Assembly: GCA_027946365.1 (NCBI GenBank) | Contig: JAPEUQ010000014.1 | Location: 310,001 to 374,000, forward strand | Source: Kalmusia sp. IMI 367209 | Lineage: Eukaryota; Ascomycota; Dothideomycetes; Pleosporales; Didymosphaeriaceae | Direction: 5' to 3' | DNA: 64,000 nucleotides | In this document: positions 21,302-32,108 of the stretch, piece after piece | Layout: every line of letters starts with the position of its first letter | Numbering within the stretch: position 1 is the first letter of the stretch | The notes under the pieces: model-generated | Database searches by the model: none | What the model was told of the DNA's origin: nothing | Seen by the model: only the letters and a program-made list of their open reading frames with translations | Made by a program: the position numbers and the translations under genes

Positions 21302-23547
21302 ATATCGCAAGCGTTCCAAGCGCAGTACACGCATGTTTTCCTCGCATCTATTGTTTACTTCACGCATATCGTTAGCTCATAGCTCAATACCTGATCCAAG
21401 TAAATCCAATAGTCTCATCTTACCACAACTCTCATCATTCGTTCCTCCATGTAGGTGTATTCCCACAATTCACACCCCCGTCTCCGACCTCGTCCCGCCT
21501 ACAACCCCTGCCTTATCTATATGTTACTCACTGTCGCCCGACTCACTGCATCGCCTCAAAACTCAATACTTCCAGACCGCCTTTTCGTCCCCCTCTCACA
21601 GTGTCAACAGTAATACGTCCAGGCCACGCAGCCTTACACACGGCACCTCGGCATCAAAGATATGTGGATGTTGCTATTTTGATACTTCTGACTACTGTGC
21701 ACAGCCCCCGAACACCATTCGAACACTGCAACCACGGCACCCCATCGCCGCAAACAAGATAACCTGCATACGCACCGCATCTGAAACACTTTTCATACGC
21801 GGAAATACTCGTTATTGTCGGGCTTGTATGGTTCTGTCGGCAGCTGATCTGCCCTGTCGCGCAGATTGTCTTCGTCCAGGCCCTTTTGTAGCGACTATCA
21901 CGACCGAGGCTGCGAAATCGAGAATTCCAATGCGCGGTCGCAGCAACGGCCTCAGAACAATCTCATCTCACCTTATCGATAAATGCAAATACATACTTAC
22001 CCGCTTCGTCCAGGTGTATGACTGTCTGTCCGCGGAACACAACTGGCAAAGGGGTAGATTTAGTGTGGAAAATTGTCTCCCACCCCCCTCTACCCCACTC
22101 AGTTAGCCCCTGAGCCAGCCCCCTTAGCGAGTGATCAAAGGTCCTTGGCCCCCAAAGACCCCACACGCTCGCGGAGCAGAGCAGGAATGGGAATTTTCGA
22201 GGTTACACAGCTAAGTGCGTAGCGGATACGGTAGACGTTGGGCATGTACCGTAATGTAAGGTCGATCATTTCCTCGCCAGGGGAATGCGCAGGAAGGCGC
22301 AGGCTAGAAGTTCATGCAGGCTCGGAACGTATCTGTACGTGCAAGGATAACGGCAAGGTGTGTTGTCGCGGGACTGCTGTTCGCGCGGAGTGCTGACTCC
22401 CCAAGGCAGATAGCTTGGGGAAAGCGTAGAATGAATTTCAGTGTCGGTTTCAAGTTTTGCTGGTACGACCGGTAGTCGTGTCCTGTTAGCACGCGAACGG
22501 CTCGGTCGCTCCGAAAAAAAAAACTACAAAATACCAGCCAATGGGATGGGCCGGCATCTGCAAGAAGAAGAAAAAATAATTTTAAAGCCCTACCGATGCC
22601 GGGAGATTTGCCTTTCGCTTGCGCACATCATCCCCGCAACTGCGGGAAGGCCCAAACCAAGGCTTTCTCCAAGGCGCACTGAGCTCAGTTAGTAATCACC
22701 CTACCATGCTCCCGGCAGCATGGTAAATGATCTCGAGATGTTTTGAATACCTCTTTGGGAAACCTGCATCCCATAGGCGCTGTACATACTAAATCTATAT
22801 GCAGGGGCCGAACGATATTCTTTCCAAGAATGCATCTTCTCATCTTGGATATAGAGGCCTGCAGGAGGGCTTAGACACGCCCTCCGAGGAGAGCATGGGA
22901 GTGATGTATCAATGTCTGGGATGACACCAAGGAGATCATCGGCATTTAGGGAGCCATGTGACTCGGAGTATTGCCCCTTTAGCGTGGAGTGCAGAAGCGA
23001 GATGCGACATGTTGTTCTGTAAGAGGCACAGCTGACCAGGGTAATTCGATTTTCTTGCGATACGGCATTGGACTTCGTTCAAGGACGGTACACTCGGCCC
23101 AAAAGGTCAATCGTCCGAAATGAGGTGACGACAGCCGGGCGATAGAGTTTGGTCCGTGTTTAGATGGTGACATTGTCAAAGACCTCGGCAGGCCGGTGGT
23201 GGCCTGAAAGTACGTGATGAGTAAGAGAGAGAGAGAGACACGCACACTTGCGGCGAAGATGCTGAAGAGGTGAAGATTGAGATGTGAGAAAATTCTGCTT
23301 TGCAACATGTGAATTATTTGATCAAGTAGCTCTAGTGTTGAAACTACCAATCGCAACAGTGCCATCCCTATGTACAGATTTAACAAAACCAAGTATTTCC
23401 ACCCTAAAATTCCGAATCAATGGTTGACAAGCGAGGGTATCAAATATTAGAAGCGAAAAAGGATACCCGACTGCTAGAAGCCTGGGCAGGATATAGAACG
23501 AAAATGCGACGCTCAATGACAGATCAGTTATGTAGAACAAGAATGGC
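21302..23547. other. Long intergenic region
   Basis: The 2.2-kb stretch lies between the 3' ends of two convergent genes. A 257-codon plus-strand frame (21333-22106) exists, but its Ser/Thr/Cys/Pro-scattered composition and lack of any motif suggest chance. A short GA microsatellite lies near 23224-23238. I see no convincing gene or RNA. Confidence 0.4.
23224..23238. repeat. GA dinucleotide microsatellite
   Basis: The sequence alternates A and G for 15 bases. It is a simple repeat in non-coding DNA and probably length-variable between isolates. Confidence 0.7.
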
Positions 23548-24741
23548 TCATCGATTCCTCCAGCCCCCGCGGGATAAGTTCCATCGTGATTCGAGCTCTC
23601 GGGCACGCGCTGAGGCTTCCTTCCGTCTCAATGCTGCCATCTCTGCCTGACTTTGCGCGTAATCAGGGAGTTCGTCGTCCGGTGGGCGTTCATTCTCCGA
23701 CAGCCCTAATCTCTCGAGCTCTAGGTTGATGGCATTGACATTTGGCATACGTGGGGACGAGGGCGCGTGAATATCGTACGAATCTCGTCGTGGAAGGGCC
23801 GAGCTGGAGGTTTGCGGAAGAGCTGAGCTGGAGACTGAGTAGTCCCTTGGGGCTTGACGTGGCATCCAGTCATATTGCGGCACTTCCGTGACTGGTACAG
23901 AATGAGCTGATGTATTCCGAGCTAGAAATGGTATCCTGTCGTTCTGATTGCCGCGTGCAAACAGTGACCCTTGTAGACGTGGTGTTTCCGATGGTGAAAG
24001 AGGGTCGAAACCACCAGGAAGTCCAGCAGTAGCTTCTACGAACAGATGGAAGTCGGAAGCATCCCCGAAAGGTTCGGTAGGAGATACCCAAGTATGTGGT
24101 CGAGGTGCGTCTGAGATGGATTCGCGGGCTGTTACGGACGAGGGCGTATTCGAATCTGGAAACGTTCGACGTGCACGCGGCGGCGTCGGTTCGAAGTAAG
24201 TACCCATGGAGACTGCCCGTTGTTGTTCCGACACTTGGGGACGAGGAGGTGTGTAAGGTTGGTACTGCGGTGCATCTGGGTAATGCGCAGCTGCTGAGTG
24301 AGCGCGTGGCATATCCGCGGGGTGTGGAGGGCTATAGTGAAGAGGCGAGCTGGGCATGCTACGGGACTGATAGTCGTTCTGGTACGGTACAGGACTCAGG
24401 TTATCGTTCGAGGTTGTTCGTCTGTGGTTGCTGTGAGGCTGGAGATGGGCCGGATCTAAGTTACCAGAGGGCTTTTTCTTGATTAAGTTGAGTAGGCCGG
24501 GCCTGTTCTTCTTCTTTTGAGATTCCGGAGAGGGGGGCAACGGTTTGTTAACTTCTACGGTGGTCGATATTAATGGCACTACTGGCAGTTCGTTTACCGA
24601 GGCGGATCGAGTAGCGTTATGCCGGCTCGTTGTAGCTTGGTAGGCGGACTGTTCCTGGCGGCGTCTGTTACTTGGCATGCTAAACCATAGCTCAGTGTCG
24701 TCGTTGGTGCCACTCCGCGGTCGACCTGGGGGTGCAGACAT
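23548..24741 (-). CDS. Intrinsically disordered Ser/Pro-rich protein, 397 aa
   Basis: The likely start is ATG at 24741 (MSAPPGRPRSGTNDDTELWF). An in-frame ATG at 24882 would add 47 residues, but that stretch contains a CTGCAG just before the proposed start and may be an upstream intron end or leader. The protein is mostly low-complexity Pro, Ser, Arg and Gln with many S/T-P sites, a basic KKKNRPGLLNLIKKK patch, and ordered-looking blocks at the centre (FGDASDFHLFVEATAGLPGG) and end (INLELERLGLSENERPP, ARELESRWNLSRGGWRNR). These ordered blocks could be short interaction motifs. No catalytic domain, signal peptide or membrane segment is present. I do not know its function; adaptor or polarity roles would be a guess. 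Confidence 0.7.
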   Translation of the reverse strand: MSAPPGRPRSGTNDDTELWFSMPSNRRRQEQSAYQATTSRHNATRSASVNELPVVPLISTTVEVNKPLPPSPESQKKKNRPGLLNLIKKKPSGNLDPAHLQPHSNHRRTTSNDNLSPVPYQNDYQSRSMPSSPLHYSPPHPADMPRAHSAAAHYPDAPQYQPYTPPRPQVSEQQRAVSMGTYFEPTPPRARRTFPDSNTPSSVTARESISDAPRPHTWVSPTEPFGDASDFHLFVEATAGLPGGFDPLSPSETPRLQGSLFARGNQNDRIPFLARNTSAHSVPVTEVPQYDWMPRQAPRDYSVSSSALPQTSSSALPRRDSYDIHAPSSPRMPNVNAINLELERLGLSENERPPDDELPDYAQSQAEMAALRRKEASARARELESRWNLSRGGWRNR

Positions 24742-27700
24742 ATGCTCCTCCTCTTTGGTGTCGGGGGACACCTGCAGAAATATGAAGCTGGACGAGATAA
24801 GCGACTTTGCTGTCAGTGATAGATCTGAATTGCAGGTGGCGAAAGTCGTCGAGCCCGTCAGCAGCTGAGCGTCGGGTATCATTCTACAAGAAATACTAGA
24901 TTATTGAAGTTATGCGGGTTGTATTCCAGGCTGGCGTTGCGCCAGGGGGTGGAGCCGGGTCGTGTGTAGGGGTTGCAGCAACGATTGGCGTGTAATTGGC
25001 CTGCATGCGGCGATATTCAGCCAAATACTGTGGTCCAGAGCCGGGCTGCAGATTGGTGGATGGTGGCTAGTCGACAATGCAGGAACGTGGTATGTGTGGG
25101 TAGGGTACGACGCGAGGGTGTATATGGCTGGATTAGAGGCGGCGCAGTCGGTATAGGCGCAGGGGTGCGACAATCTTGGGCGATGACGGAGCGCAGCGCT
25201 GTGATATGTATCCCGACTACAGAATAGTACCCAGGCAATGCTGTCCCAGCAACACAGGTGCCCAGTCGTCGGAGCGGATCAGAGAATGGGCGCTATCAGG
25301 GCCCCAAAGCGTACAGAGAGGCCTTTGCGGAGATTGCTGCGAAACCGCCCATATTTCAGGAAGCCGTCACAGAGGCCCCGTGTGCAGGATCTCAGGCCAA
25401 CAGTGCGGTTGGCTGGGCGCTGGAGCGTGCTCCCGCGAGGCTTGAAATGTTAGGAGTCGTGCGTATGGAGTCCGCTTTGGTCAGTCCGACGGCCCTGCGG
25501 CGGCGACCTGACACCTGACGGCAGCACTGCATCAGTGACGCTCCGGCCGTCCACCGCTTGCGCGCACAGTGCCTCAGCTGCTCGCCTCAGCGCGGGACAG
25601 AGGCACAGCGACACCTTGTGCGTGCCTTGGCGGCGCTCACTTGCGGAAGGACGATGCGGACGGCGATTTTGTGGTGATCTGCCAGGGGGGGATGTTCAGT
25701 GCACTGCCTCGCTGCCGACTAAGAATAGGCGCGCTATGCCCGAATCGGCCGCCAGCACGCACAACCTTCGCGCTCTCTGCCATCGCCGCGCTGCATCGCG
25801 ACCGTCGCGGCGGCTCGCGAGACCGCAAACGAGATTGTCAACTGCTTGTTCGAGCCTGTTCGTGGGGAACCTGCTGATGATCATCCGCCGTCGCCTATCC
25901 CGTGTTCACGACAGCGACTAACCGCGGAACAGGCAGCTCGCCGTGCGCTGTTGCAGTGCGCCCGAAACACTGCACTGTTTCCGCCGTACATCTTGACTTC
26001 CGGACGGGATAAACGAGCGTGAAAATAACGCTGCTGCAGGCCTCCAACTACGCCTGCTGGCTAGCTCGTTCGCCATGCGCCTGTCCAACGCCTTGTCAGT
26101 GACCCGACCGATACCGAGCCTGGCTGTACAGCTGTTGTGCTGCTTTTCTTTGTCCTCACAGCCTCGTCGACCACTGACCGCCGGACTGGCAGGATCATTA
26201 GGAACAAGCCAAGGCATTTCTAGCGTCCCACTCCACAATCCTGCGCGATTCAATCTATTCTCCCGAGCACCGAACCAACAACAGACTGAATGCGTATTGG
26301 ATTCACCGAAACCAGCAACAAGCGACAAGTCCAAGAGACATGACCGATTCGAGCTTTCTCCATTCGGATGAAACTGTTGTAGTCGCAGTAATCGCTGATC
26401 AAGATACATTTACCTCATCACCGTGCCTCTCCTGACTCCATTCTCACGTATTTGGCTGGCGGCTGAGCGCCACGTGCAGTCGGTCATGGCTTGGTCATCT
26501 CGCTCTTCGCTTTCCGCCTTTACCCTTAACTGCGAAACATGAACGCTTGTCACGGTAGCATCGATTATGACGTAGTTACCAGTATACAGTCGCTTCAGGC
26601 TCTACAAAGGGTAAAAGCTCAGCCGTGAAGGTCATCTAAGTATGACCGCCGCAGAGCAATTCTTCAATGGTCCACGCAATGCTTCGCAGATCAAAACAAA
26701 AAGCATATCCATAGAGATCATCGCAAAACCAATTCAGGTTCTGCCCCCGTCCATTCAGTCCTAGTAAACGAGCTATGCGAATAGGAGAAGGGAGTGATTA
26801 TCAGTCATGAAACTAGACCGGTTAGAGTTCACGAACAACTGATCCTCCAAGGCTGACTTTCACAACGTCAGCATGTGACATCGGATCGCGGCACGCAATG
26901 AACATCTCAACTTCGACTTCGACTTCATTACTAACATTCGTTACAATATGACGATAAGTGACGAATAGTGTAGTGCCGTTCACAGTTTATCGACTCTAAG
27001 GACTACCACGTCAAGCTAAACAACGTACTGAAACCGCCCCGATACGCGAGCCTTTGAATCCTCTTCCTTCGCGCATACACAGCAACAGGGTGCGAGAAGA
27101 AGTTGCACGCGACTCAGAATTCAATGGGGCTCTTGTACGGTAACGAAATAGTCTCAGTGCGAAAATGTACGGCCGTAGCCTCCTTTCCATATACAAGCTA
27201 TCTTCACTTCATTCTTTCAACACTCTCAACCCCATCGTCACCAAAACGAATAGCTCCACATATTTCCAAGGCATGAGAAGCTCGCTACAAGATATCCGTG
27301 GCCCCCAATACTTGTGATCGGTACGTACGTTGCCGCATGATTCCAACTCGTCTTTCCGGATAAACACCCCTTTTCTTGCGCCACTTTGCCACATCCATCC
27401 ATTTCCCAGATACAATGCAAACATGCGGCACGCTCGTCGTGCGCGCGCGACTCATGCGAACATTTACCCCTGTGGCGTCGTACCTCCATCCTCGCTAAAG
27501 GAACCCTACCAACCTTAGGTAATTCGACCTCCATCAACACATCAAATCACCTGACATGCGCTAAACCCACCGTTTCGAAACATGTTTTGATCGGACAATA
27601 GGCAAGCGATGACTTGCATGAAACTCCGTTTCACAGAGGCCCCCAAAGCGGCCGGAGTTGGAGCCTTAATGCCTTAGCGCGAGTCGCAGAATTTCCGCTT

Positions 27701-28712
27701 CGGGCGGAACACCTCGTGCGGTAAGCTAAGCTTACGGTTCGAACGGAGAATGAGCCATCGTCATCCGTCGTAGGTTTTTTTCAAATGTTCCTAAGAGGTG
27801 GGGTTTGCGAGTGACAGTAGTAAGGAGACCGTGTCGGCGGCCCGGAGATTGCTCGCGTCGGAGTTCGGAGGTGTGTTGCTAACAAGAGGAGAGTTCACGA
27901 TGTAGGGCTGATGCTGGGAGCGGATATGGTGAATGTGGTTAGTGTTCAACTCACGGTGATTGGTATGTTGTGGAGTGATGGTGGGAGAGATGGGCCATGG
28001 TCTATCACAAGAGTAAGACGGCCAAATATGGAAGTCCGCGATGCTTCCTTGGACATGCTCGCATTTTCATCACAGTCTGGTCCCCACTACGCCGTCTGGT
28101 TTACACAGCGTACATATTCTAGACTGGATCTGAGCCGACCTCCTCTTAGGCACGTCGCACGATCATGTGTGCATGTTACGACTATGTCATTCGAATACCC
28201 TAAAACCTGTGTCGAATCCAACTTTCCCGCGGGCAAACCGCTCTTCTTTCTATGTCAGCATCCAAGTAGTCGAAACAAGTATGTATAACTGAAGGTACTG
28301 AAGGTATCTTGTCGTCTGAATTGGGTGGCGTCTCCCGAGCCCGAGTCGAGGTTGGCTTGTGAGTAAACATGAGGCACCTTTTCTCTATCTCCACCGCATC
28401 ATCCGAACCAGGCAGCGTCTCTGATATTCGGATTGGTGATGACTTGATCCCAGACACTCCGCGTGCTTTGCCTTCAATTGGCGTATCATCTAAGATAGGT
28501 GGTGAAATCAGAGCATGGTCGAGACTGACCTGCCACAAGACATACCGTATGGTTTCTTGATATCAACCGCCATGCTATATGGATTAGCGCTTGTCTATAT
28601 ACCGACTTTATTATGCTTAGAGCGACGTTTTGGAGACAATATGCGTTTCCTAGATGACGACAAGGTCGCCCAGGTCTCCTCCTCAACGTCCTTCCCCGCT
28701 ACGCATCAGCAC
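24742..28712. other. Long intergenic region (about 4 kb) with no supported gene
   Basis: I read both strands for conserved blocks, splice-joined frames, terminal repeats and tRNA-like arms and found none that hold. Between 25170 and 25930 the DNA is GC-rich and full of overlapping open frames, which is expected from composition. From about 26400 to 28600 it is lower in GC with only short frames. A 98-codon plus-strand frame at 26075 begins with a leader-like segment but has no other support. Confidence 0.4.
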
Positions 28713-29357
28713 TCACATCTTCCTTCTCTGTTCTGATTCGCCCTGCTCAAGGACTGCCGTAGATACTTCGCCTCCAGAAGTAAAATCCTCCGTTAACTCC
28801 ACTGGCTCTTCCGTAGTTGGATGCTTCCACAACGTACGCGGCCATCCATTAAGATCCTTATACCTGCCAATCAAGATTCCCCGCCTCGGACCAGCCCGCG
28901 CGTACATGTCTCCCCCATCGAAAATGTCCATCCTGATGCGCTTCGGAATCGACAGTGTCGGCAGCTCCTCCGGATCATACACGGGCTCGAGACCAGGCAC
29001 CCAGAGCAGTGGCGGTGGCAGACCCTCGGGCAGACGTCGGCTATCTACAATCGGTTCCGGACTGTACAGCTCTAGATGCCGGGCAAAAACCTCTTTGATA
29101 CGCCCCAGGTGATACTCATCCGGAACAACGATACCGTCCATTCGATCGATTCGCACAAAGGGGTCGATGTAGTTTTCCCGCAGCGAGCGACTGAGGACCC
29201 AATCGTATTGGCGGGCAGACCGGGACAGGGTGGTCGTCATGTCGATTATAATACCGCCGTTTACCACACCGTGGGGGTATCTAGCGGTAGAATGCCGGAC
29301 GCGTGGAGGAATATAGCAGTGACGTGATCGCGCGCCGGCTCTGGGGGTACGAGGCAT
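28713..29357 (-). CDS. Hypothetical protein, 214 aa
   Basis: An uninterrupted frame starts at ATG 29357 (MPRTPRAGARSRHC, good ACC context). A later ATG near 29240 (MTTTLSRSARQYDWVL) is an alternative and marks where ordered sequence begins. The body reads as a soluble, globular protein: SLRENYIDPFVRIDRMDG, EYHLGRIKEVFARHLELY, and proline/Leu-rich PEGLPPPLLWVPGLEPVYDP, ending in an acidic Glu-rich tail. It carries no signal peptide or membrane helix. I do not recognise the family. Protein-like composition over the whole frame supports it being real. Confidence 0.6.
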   Translation of the reverse strand: MPRTPRAGARSRHCYIPPRVRHSTARYPHGVVNGGIIIDMTTTLSRSARQYDWVLSRSLRENYIDPFVRIDRMDGIVVPDEYHLGRIKEVFARHLELYSPEPIVDSRRLPEGLPPPLLWVPGLEPVYDPEELPTLSIPKRIRMDIFDGGDMYARAGPRRGILIGRYKDLNGWPRTLWKHPTTEEPVELTEDFTSGGEVSTAVLEQGESEQRRKM

Positions 29358-30414
29358 GGTTGCCTAATAATAGTGGTAGAATGGTGTAGTAGCGAGACTG
29401 TGGCGGAATATGTAGAGATTGTGTTTGATGTCCTGAATGCACAATCAGTCTTGTTGACGGGTGTACGATAGGTGCTTCAAGAAGGAGCATGGTAGTTTGT
29501 GCTTGCTGTAAGTCGTGATTAGGGAGGGGGAAGGGACGAGATGAGGAACCCCTTTCTAGAAAGCACTAAACAGGCAAAGACTATATTGATTCCACATTCT
29601 GTGACCTGGCGTCGAATATCAAGGCCCTGTCTGCGCAATTGTATGATGCATTCATATTTAATTCATTCTCACGTGGCCCTTTTCAATGACAAGCTTTAGT
29701 ACTTGGTGCATAATGGAATTGCGACGTGAAGAGAAAAGGAAAGAACATTCGCTGTTTGTTCGCCAATTCAATCATTGATTCATTTTGTTATTCGTTCTAT
29801 CTATTCCTATGCTTACTTTGTTCGACCGATGTGGTTTCCTAAATATAACTCTCACGAGCCTCATTTTCACGTGTCGCTGCGCGGCCCTTCCTAGTGTTAT
29901 CACACTCCGCACACCAATACAGATTGAATGAGTTCAGCGTTCGAATTGCAATGTGGATTCTTATATTCAGCAAACACAATGATCAATTTCTTGGCATACT
30001 GCTGGGTTAAGTGATTGAAAATTCACGAGAAGGTGTGTCATTTACCAGCCTTGACACTTAGTGCTACGTATATGCGAATCTGTTCTACCCCATGAATAAA
30101 CAAGAAAGATGACGTCGGGTATAGGCGCTGGCAATCTCGATAGTAACATCTGTCGTGATCCCAAATTTCTTTCTCGTGACTGTGTTAGATTTGCTTCATC
30201 TCTTAAGAGGCGACCTCGTGAAGAATTTCGACGCACACAAATGCACATCTCCAAGCTCTCACCAGTTCAATCACACTGGTATTAAGTTCGCATTCATGCT
30301 CGGAGCGCCGTTCTCCGCGTCTTCGCCTTGCTATATTAGATCTTTGGAATATTGTGCTTCCCCAATAAACATACCGAACACTTGCGTAAACAACGTATAC
30401 TATCAAAAGCTAGA
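29358..30414. other. Intergenic spacer upstream of kinase gene
   Basis: The 1-kb AT-rich spacer separates divergent genes and should hold both promoters. The kinase frame stays open upstream to about 30155, but that extension has no start context or conserved sequence. Confidence 0.45.
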
Positions 30415-31988
30415 ATGCCTTTCAAAGAGAAGAGTGGATGGGGCATGGGTAAAGGCAAAGACAAAAAGACCCCAACAACATCGCCAAATGTCCGACCTCC
30501 AGAAGAAGAACGAGAAAGACAAGGAGCTCCAAACGCACCCCACCCGCAAATGGGACGCTGTGCGCCAACTCGGGGCCTCGGACGGGAACAACGGCGGCCT
30601 GAACGGCGGCGTCTTCGTCGTCAAAGAGCGCGCCACAGGCGTCGAATACATCGAGAAGCGCGCGAACAAGGAAATGGTCAAGCGCAATGCTGTCATGCAA
30701 GAAATCATCATTTTAAAATATCTCTCTGAGCCATCGCATCCGCACATCACCAGGATGGTGGACCACTACGTTAACAAACACACATTGCAGTCGAGTATTT
30801 ATCTGGAACGGTGCGATCGTGGGGGATTGAATGTGTTGATTGAGGACAGGGTGAATACAGGAGAGCTATTCAACGAGATCGATGTGTGGGAGTGGTTCAT
30901 ACAGCTTTTCGACGCATTGACGTACTGCCACTACGGGCCAAATCCGAGAGCGCGCTTTAATAATACCAAGGCGGAGGATTGGAAGAATTCGTGGGATATG
31001 GTGTTCCATCGCGATATCAAAGTGGACAATATTCTTGTGCATCAAGCTACGCCCCCGGGCCAAACGACAGGGTATACGCTAAAGCTTGCAGATTTTGGAT
31101 GTGCGGTGGCAAGGAGGCATATCTGGACGGACGAGAATAATCGACGCACGAGAAACTCGTTCAACACGCCCGGTTGGGAACCTCCAGAGGCACCGGCTTT
31201 CGTGGGACGCTCGGATGTGTGGCAGCTCGCTGCGGTTATAGGGTGCATCTGCAACGTCATGAACATGCCTTTCTTCGACAAGGTGTACCCGGCGCCAGGA
31301 TACTCGCAGTCCTTGAACAATGCCATCGTGGAGTCCATGAACAACGATCACCACAAGCGACCGAAAGCTGACGAGGTGTTGGAATATGTGAAGAAGGAAA
31401 TACAAGGATATCGAGGATGAACTGAATAAGACTGATATGCCGGTACCCATAAATATCAACGTGGCAAAGAGGATGAACCAATTACAGCAAGGCAATAAAC
31501 AGTTGAAGGAGAAGATTGAACGGCAAAGGCATCCGCCGCAAATGGTACGCCAGGTCTCTGCTCCTCCAGGTTTCAATTCAAATATGCATGGGCCTGGTCG
31601 TTTTGGTGGTGGAGGCGGGCTGTTCGGCAATGCTGGATTTGGCGGTCCTGGTGGTATTGGGGGCCCCGGAGGATTTCAGCAGCCGCTTTTAGGCATGGGC
31701 GGAGTCGGACGTGTTGGGGTCATCGGTTCTCCTGGTATATTTGGAGCCATGGGAACACCTAGTGGCTTTGCAGGCATGCATTTACCTCGCGATGTTGGAG
31801 ACATTCGAGGATTCGGTATTACCCAAGCGCCTGACGGGTACGAGTCTGACGAAGAGCTGTATGGTACCAGTATGAGTATACCATTTGGGGGTCACGGTCT
31901 TGGCGGGCTTGGTTTCGGAGGGGCCAACTTTGGAAGTCCCAATTTTGGATTGTCGTATGGACATGGCAAGAGAGGTAAGAGAAGATGA
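30415..31988 (+). CDS. Protein kinase with coiled-coil and glycine-rich tail (apparent frame breaks)
   Basis: The catalytic core lies in one frame to the stop at 31418-31420. It holds a Gly-rich start (GNNGGLNGGVFVVKE), the ATP-binding lysine (EYIEKR), the alpha-C glutamate (VMQEIIILKYL), the catalytic loop HRDIKVDNIL, LADFGCAV, and PPEAP with DVWQLAAVIG. These are the features of an active Ser/Thr kinase. The frame can start at ATG 30488 (MSDLQKKNEKDKEL). A start at ATG 30415 (MPFKEKSGWGMGKGKDK) joins it if the A5 run at 30463-30467 loses one base. At the other end, skipping one G at 31406-31407 turns the short end IQGYRG into DIEDELNKTDMPVPININVA. That continues through a coiled segment (NKQLKEKIERQ) into about 110 Gly/Phe-rich residues ending in a basic tail at 31988. 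I treat it as one gene; two adjacent genes 16 bp apart is the alternative. Confidence 0.78.
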
Positions 31989-32108
31989 TGATTGGACAAC
32001 GCCAGTTGTTGCCATGTAGGTATCTTTTCGTGTTGCTATTCATCTTCTCTCCGTGTATAAGATTATGTGTTGTTGTTTGATCTCTAGTTTCCCTCAACTG
32101 ATCGATAT

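Noticed and set aside
21333..22106. 257-codon plus-strand open frame
   Set aside because: Composition is scattered Ser/Thr/Pro/Cys with no ordered block, and it lies in the 3' flank of the HEXXH gene. A transcript would be needed to revive it.
25176..25921. Cluster of overlapping plus-strand frames of 60-130 codons
   Set aside because: Several start at non-ATG codons, overlap in different frames, and none shows conserved or ordered sequence; GC content explains them.
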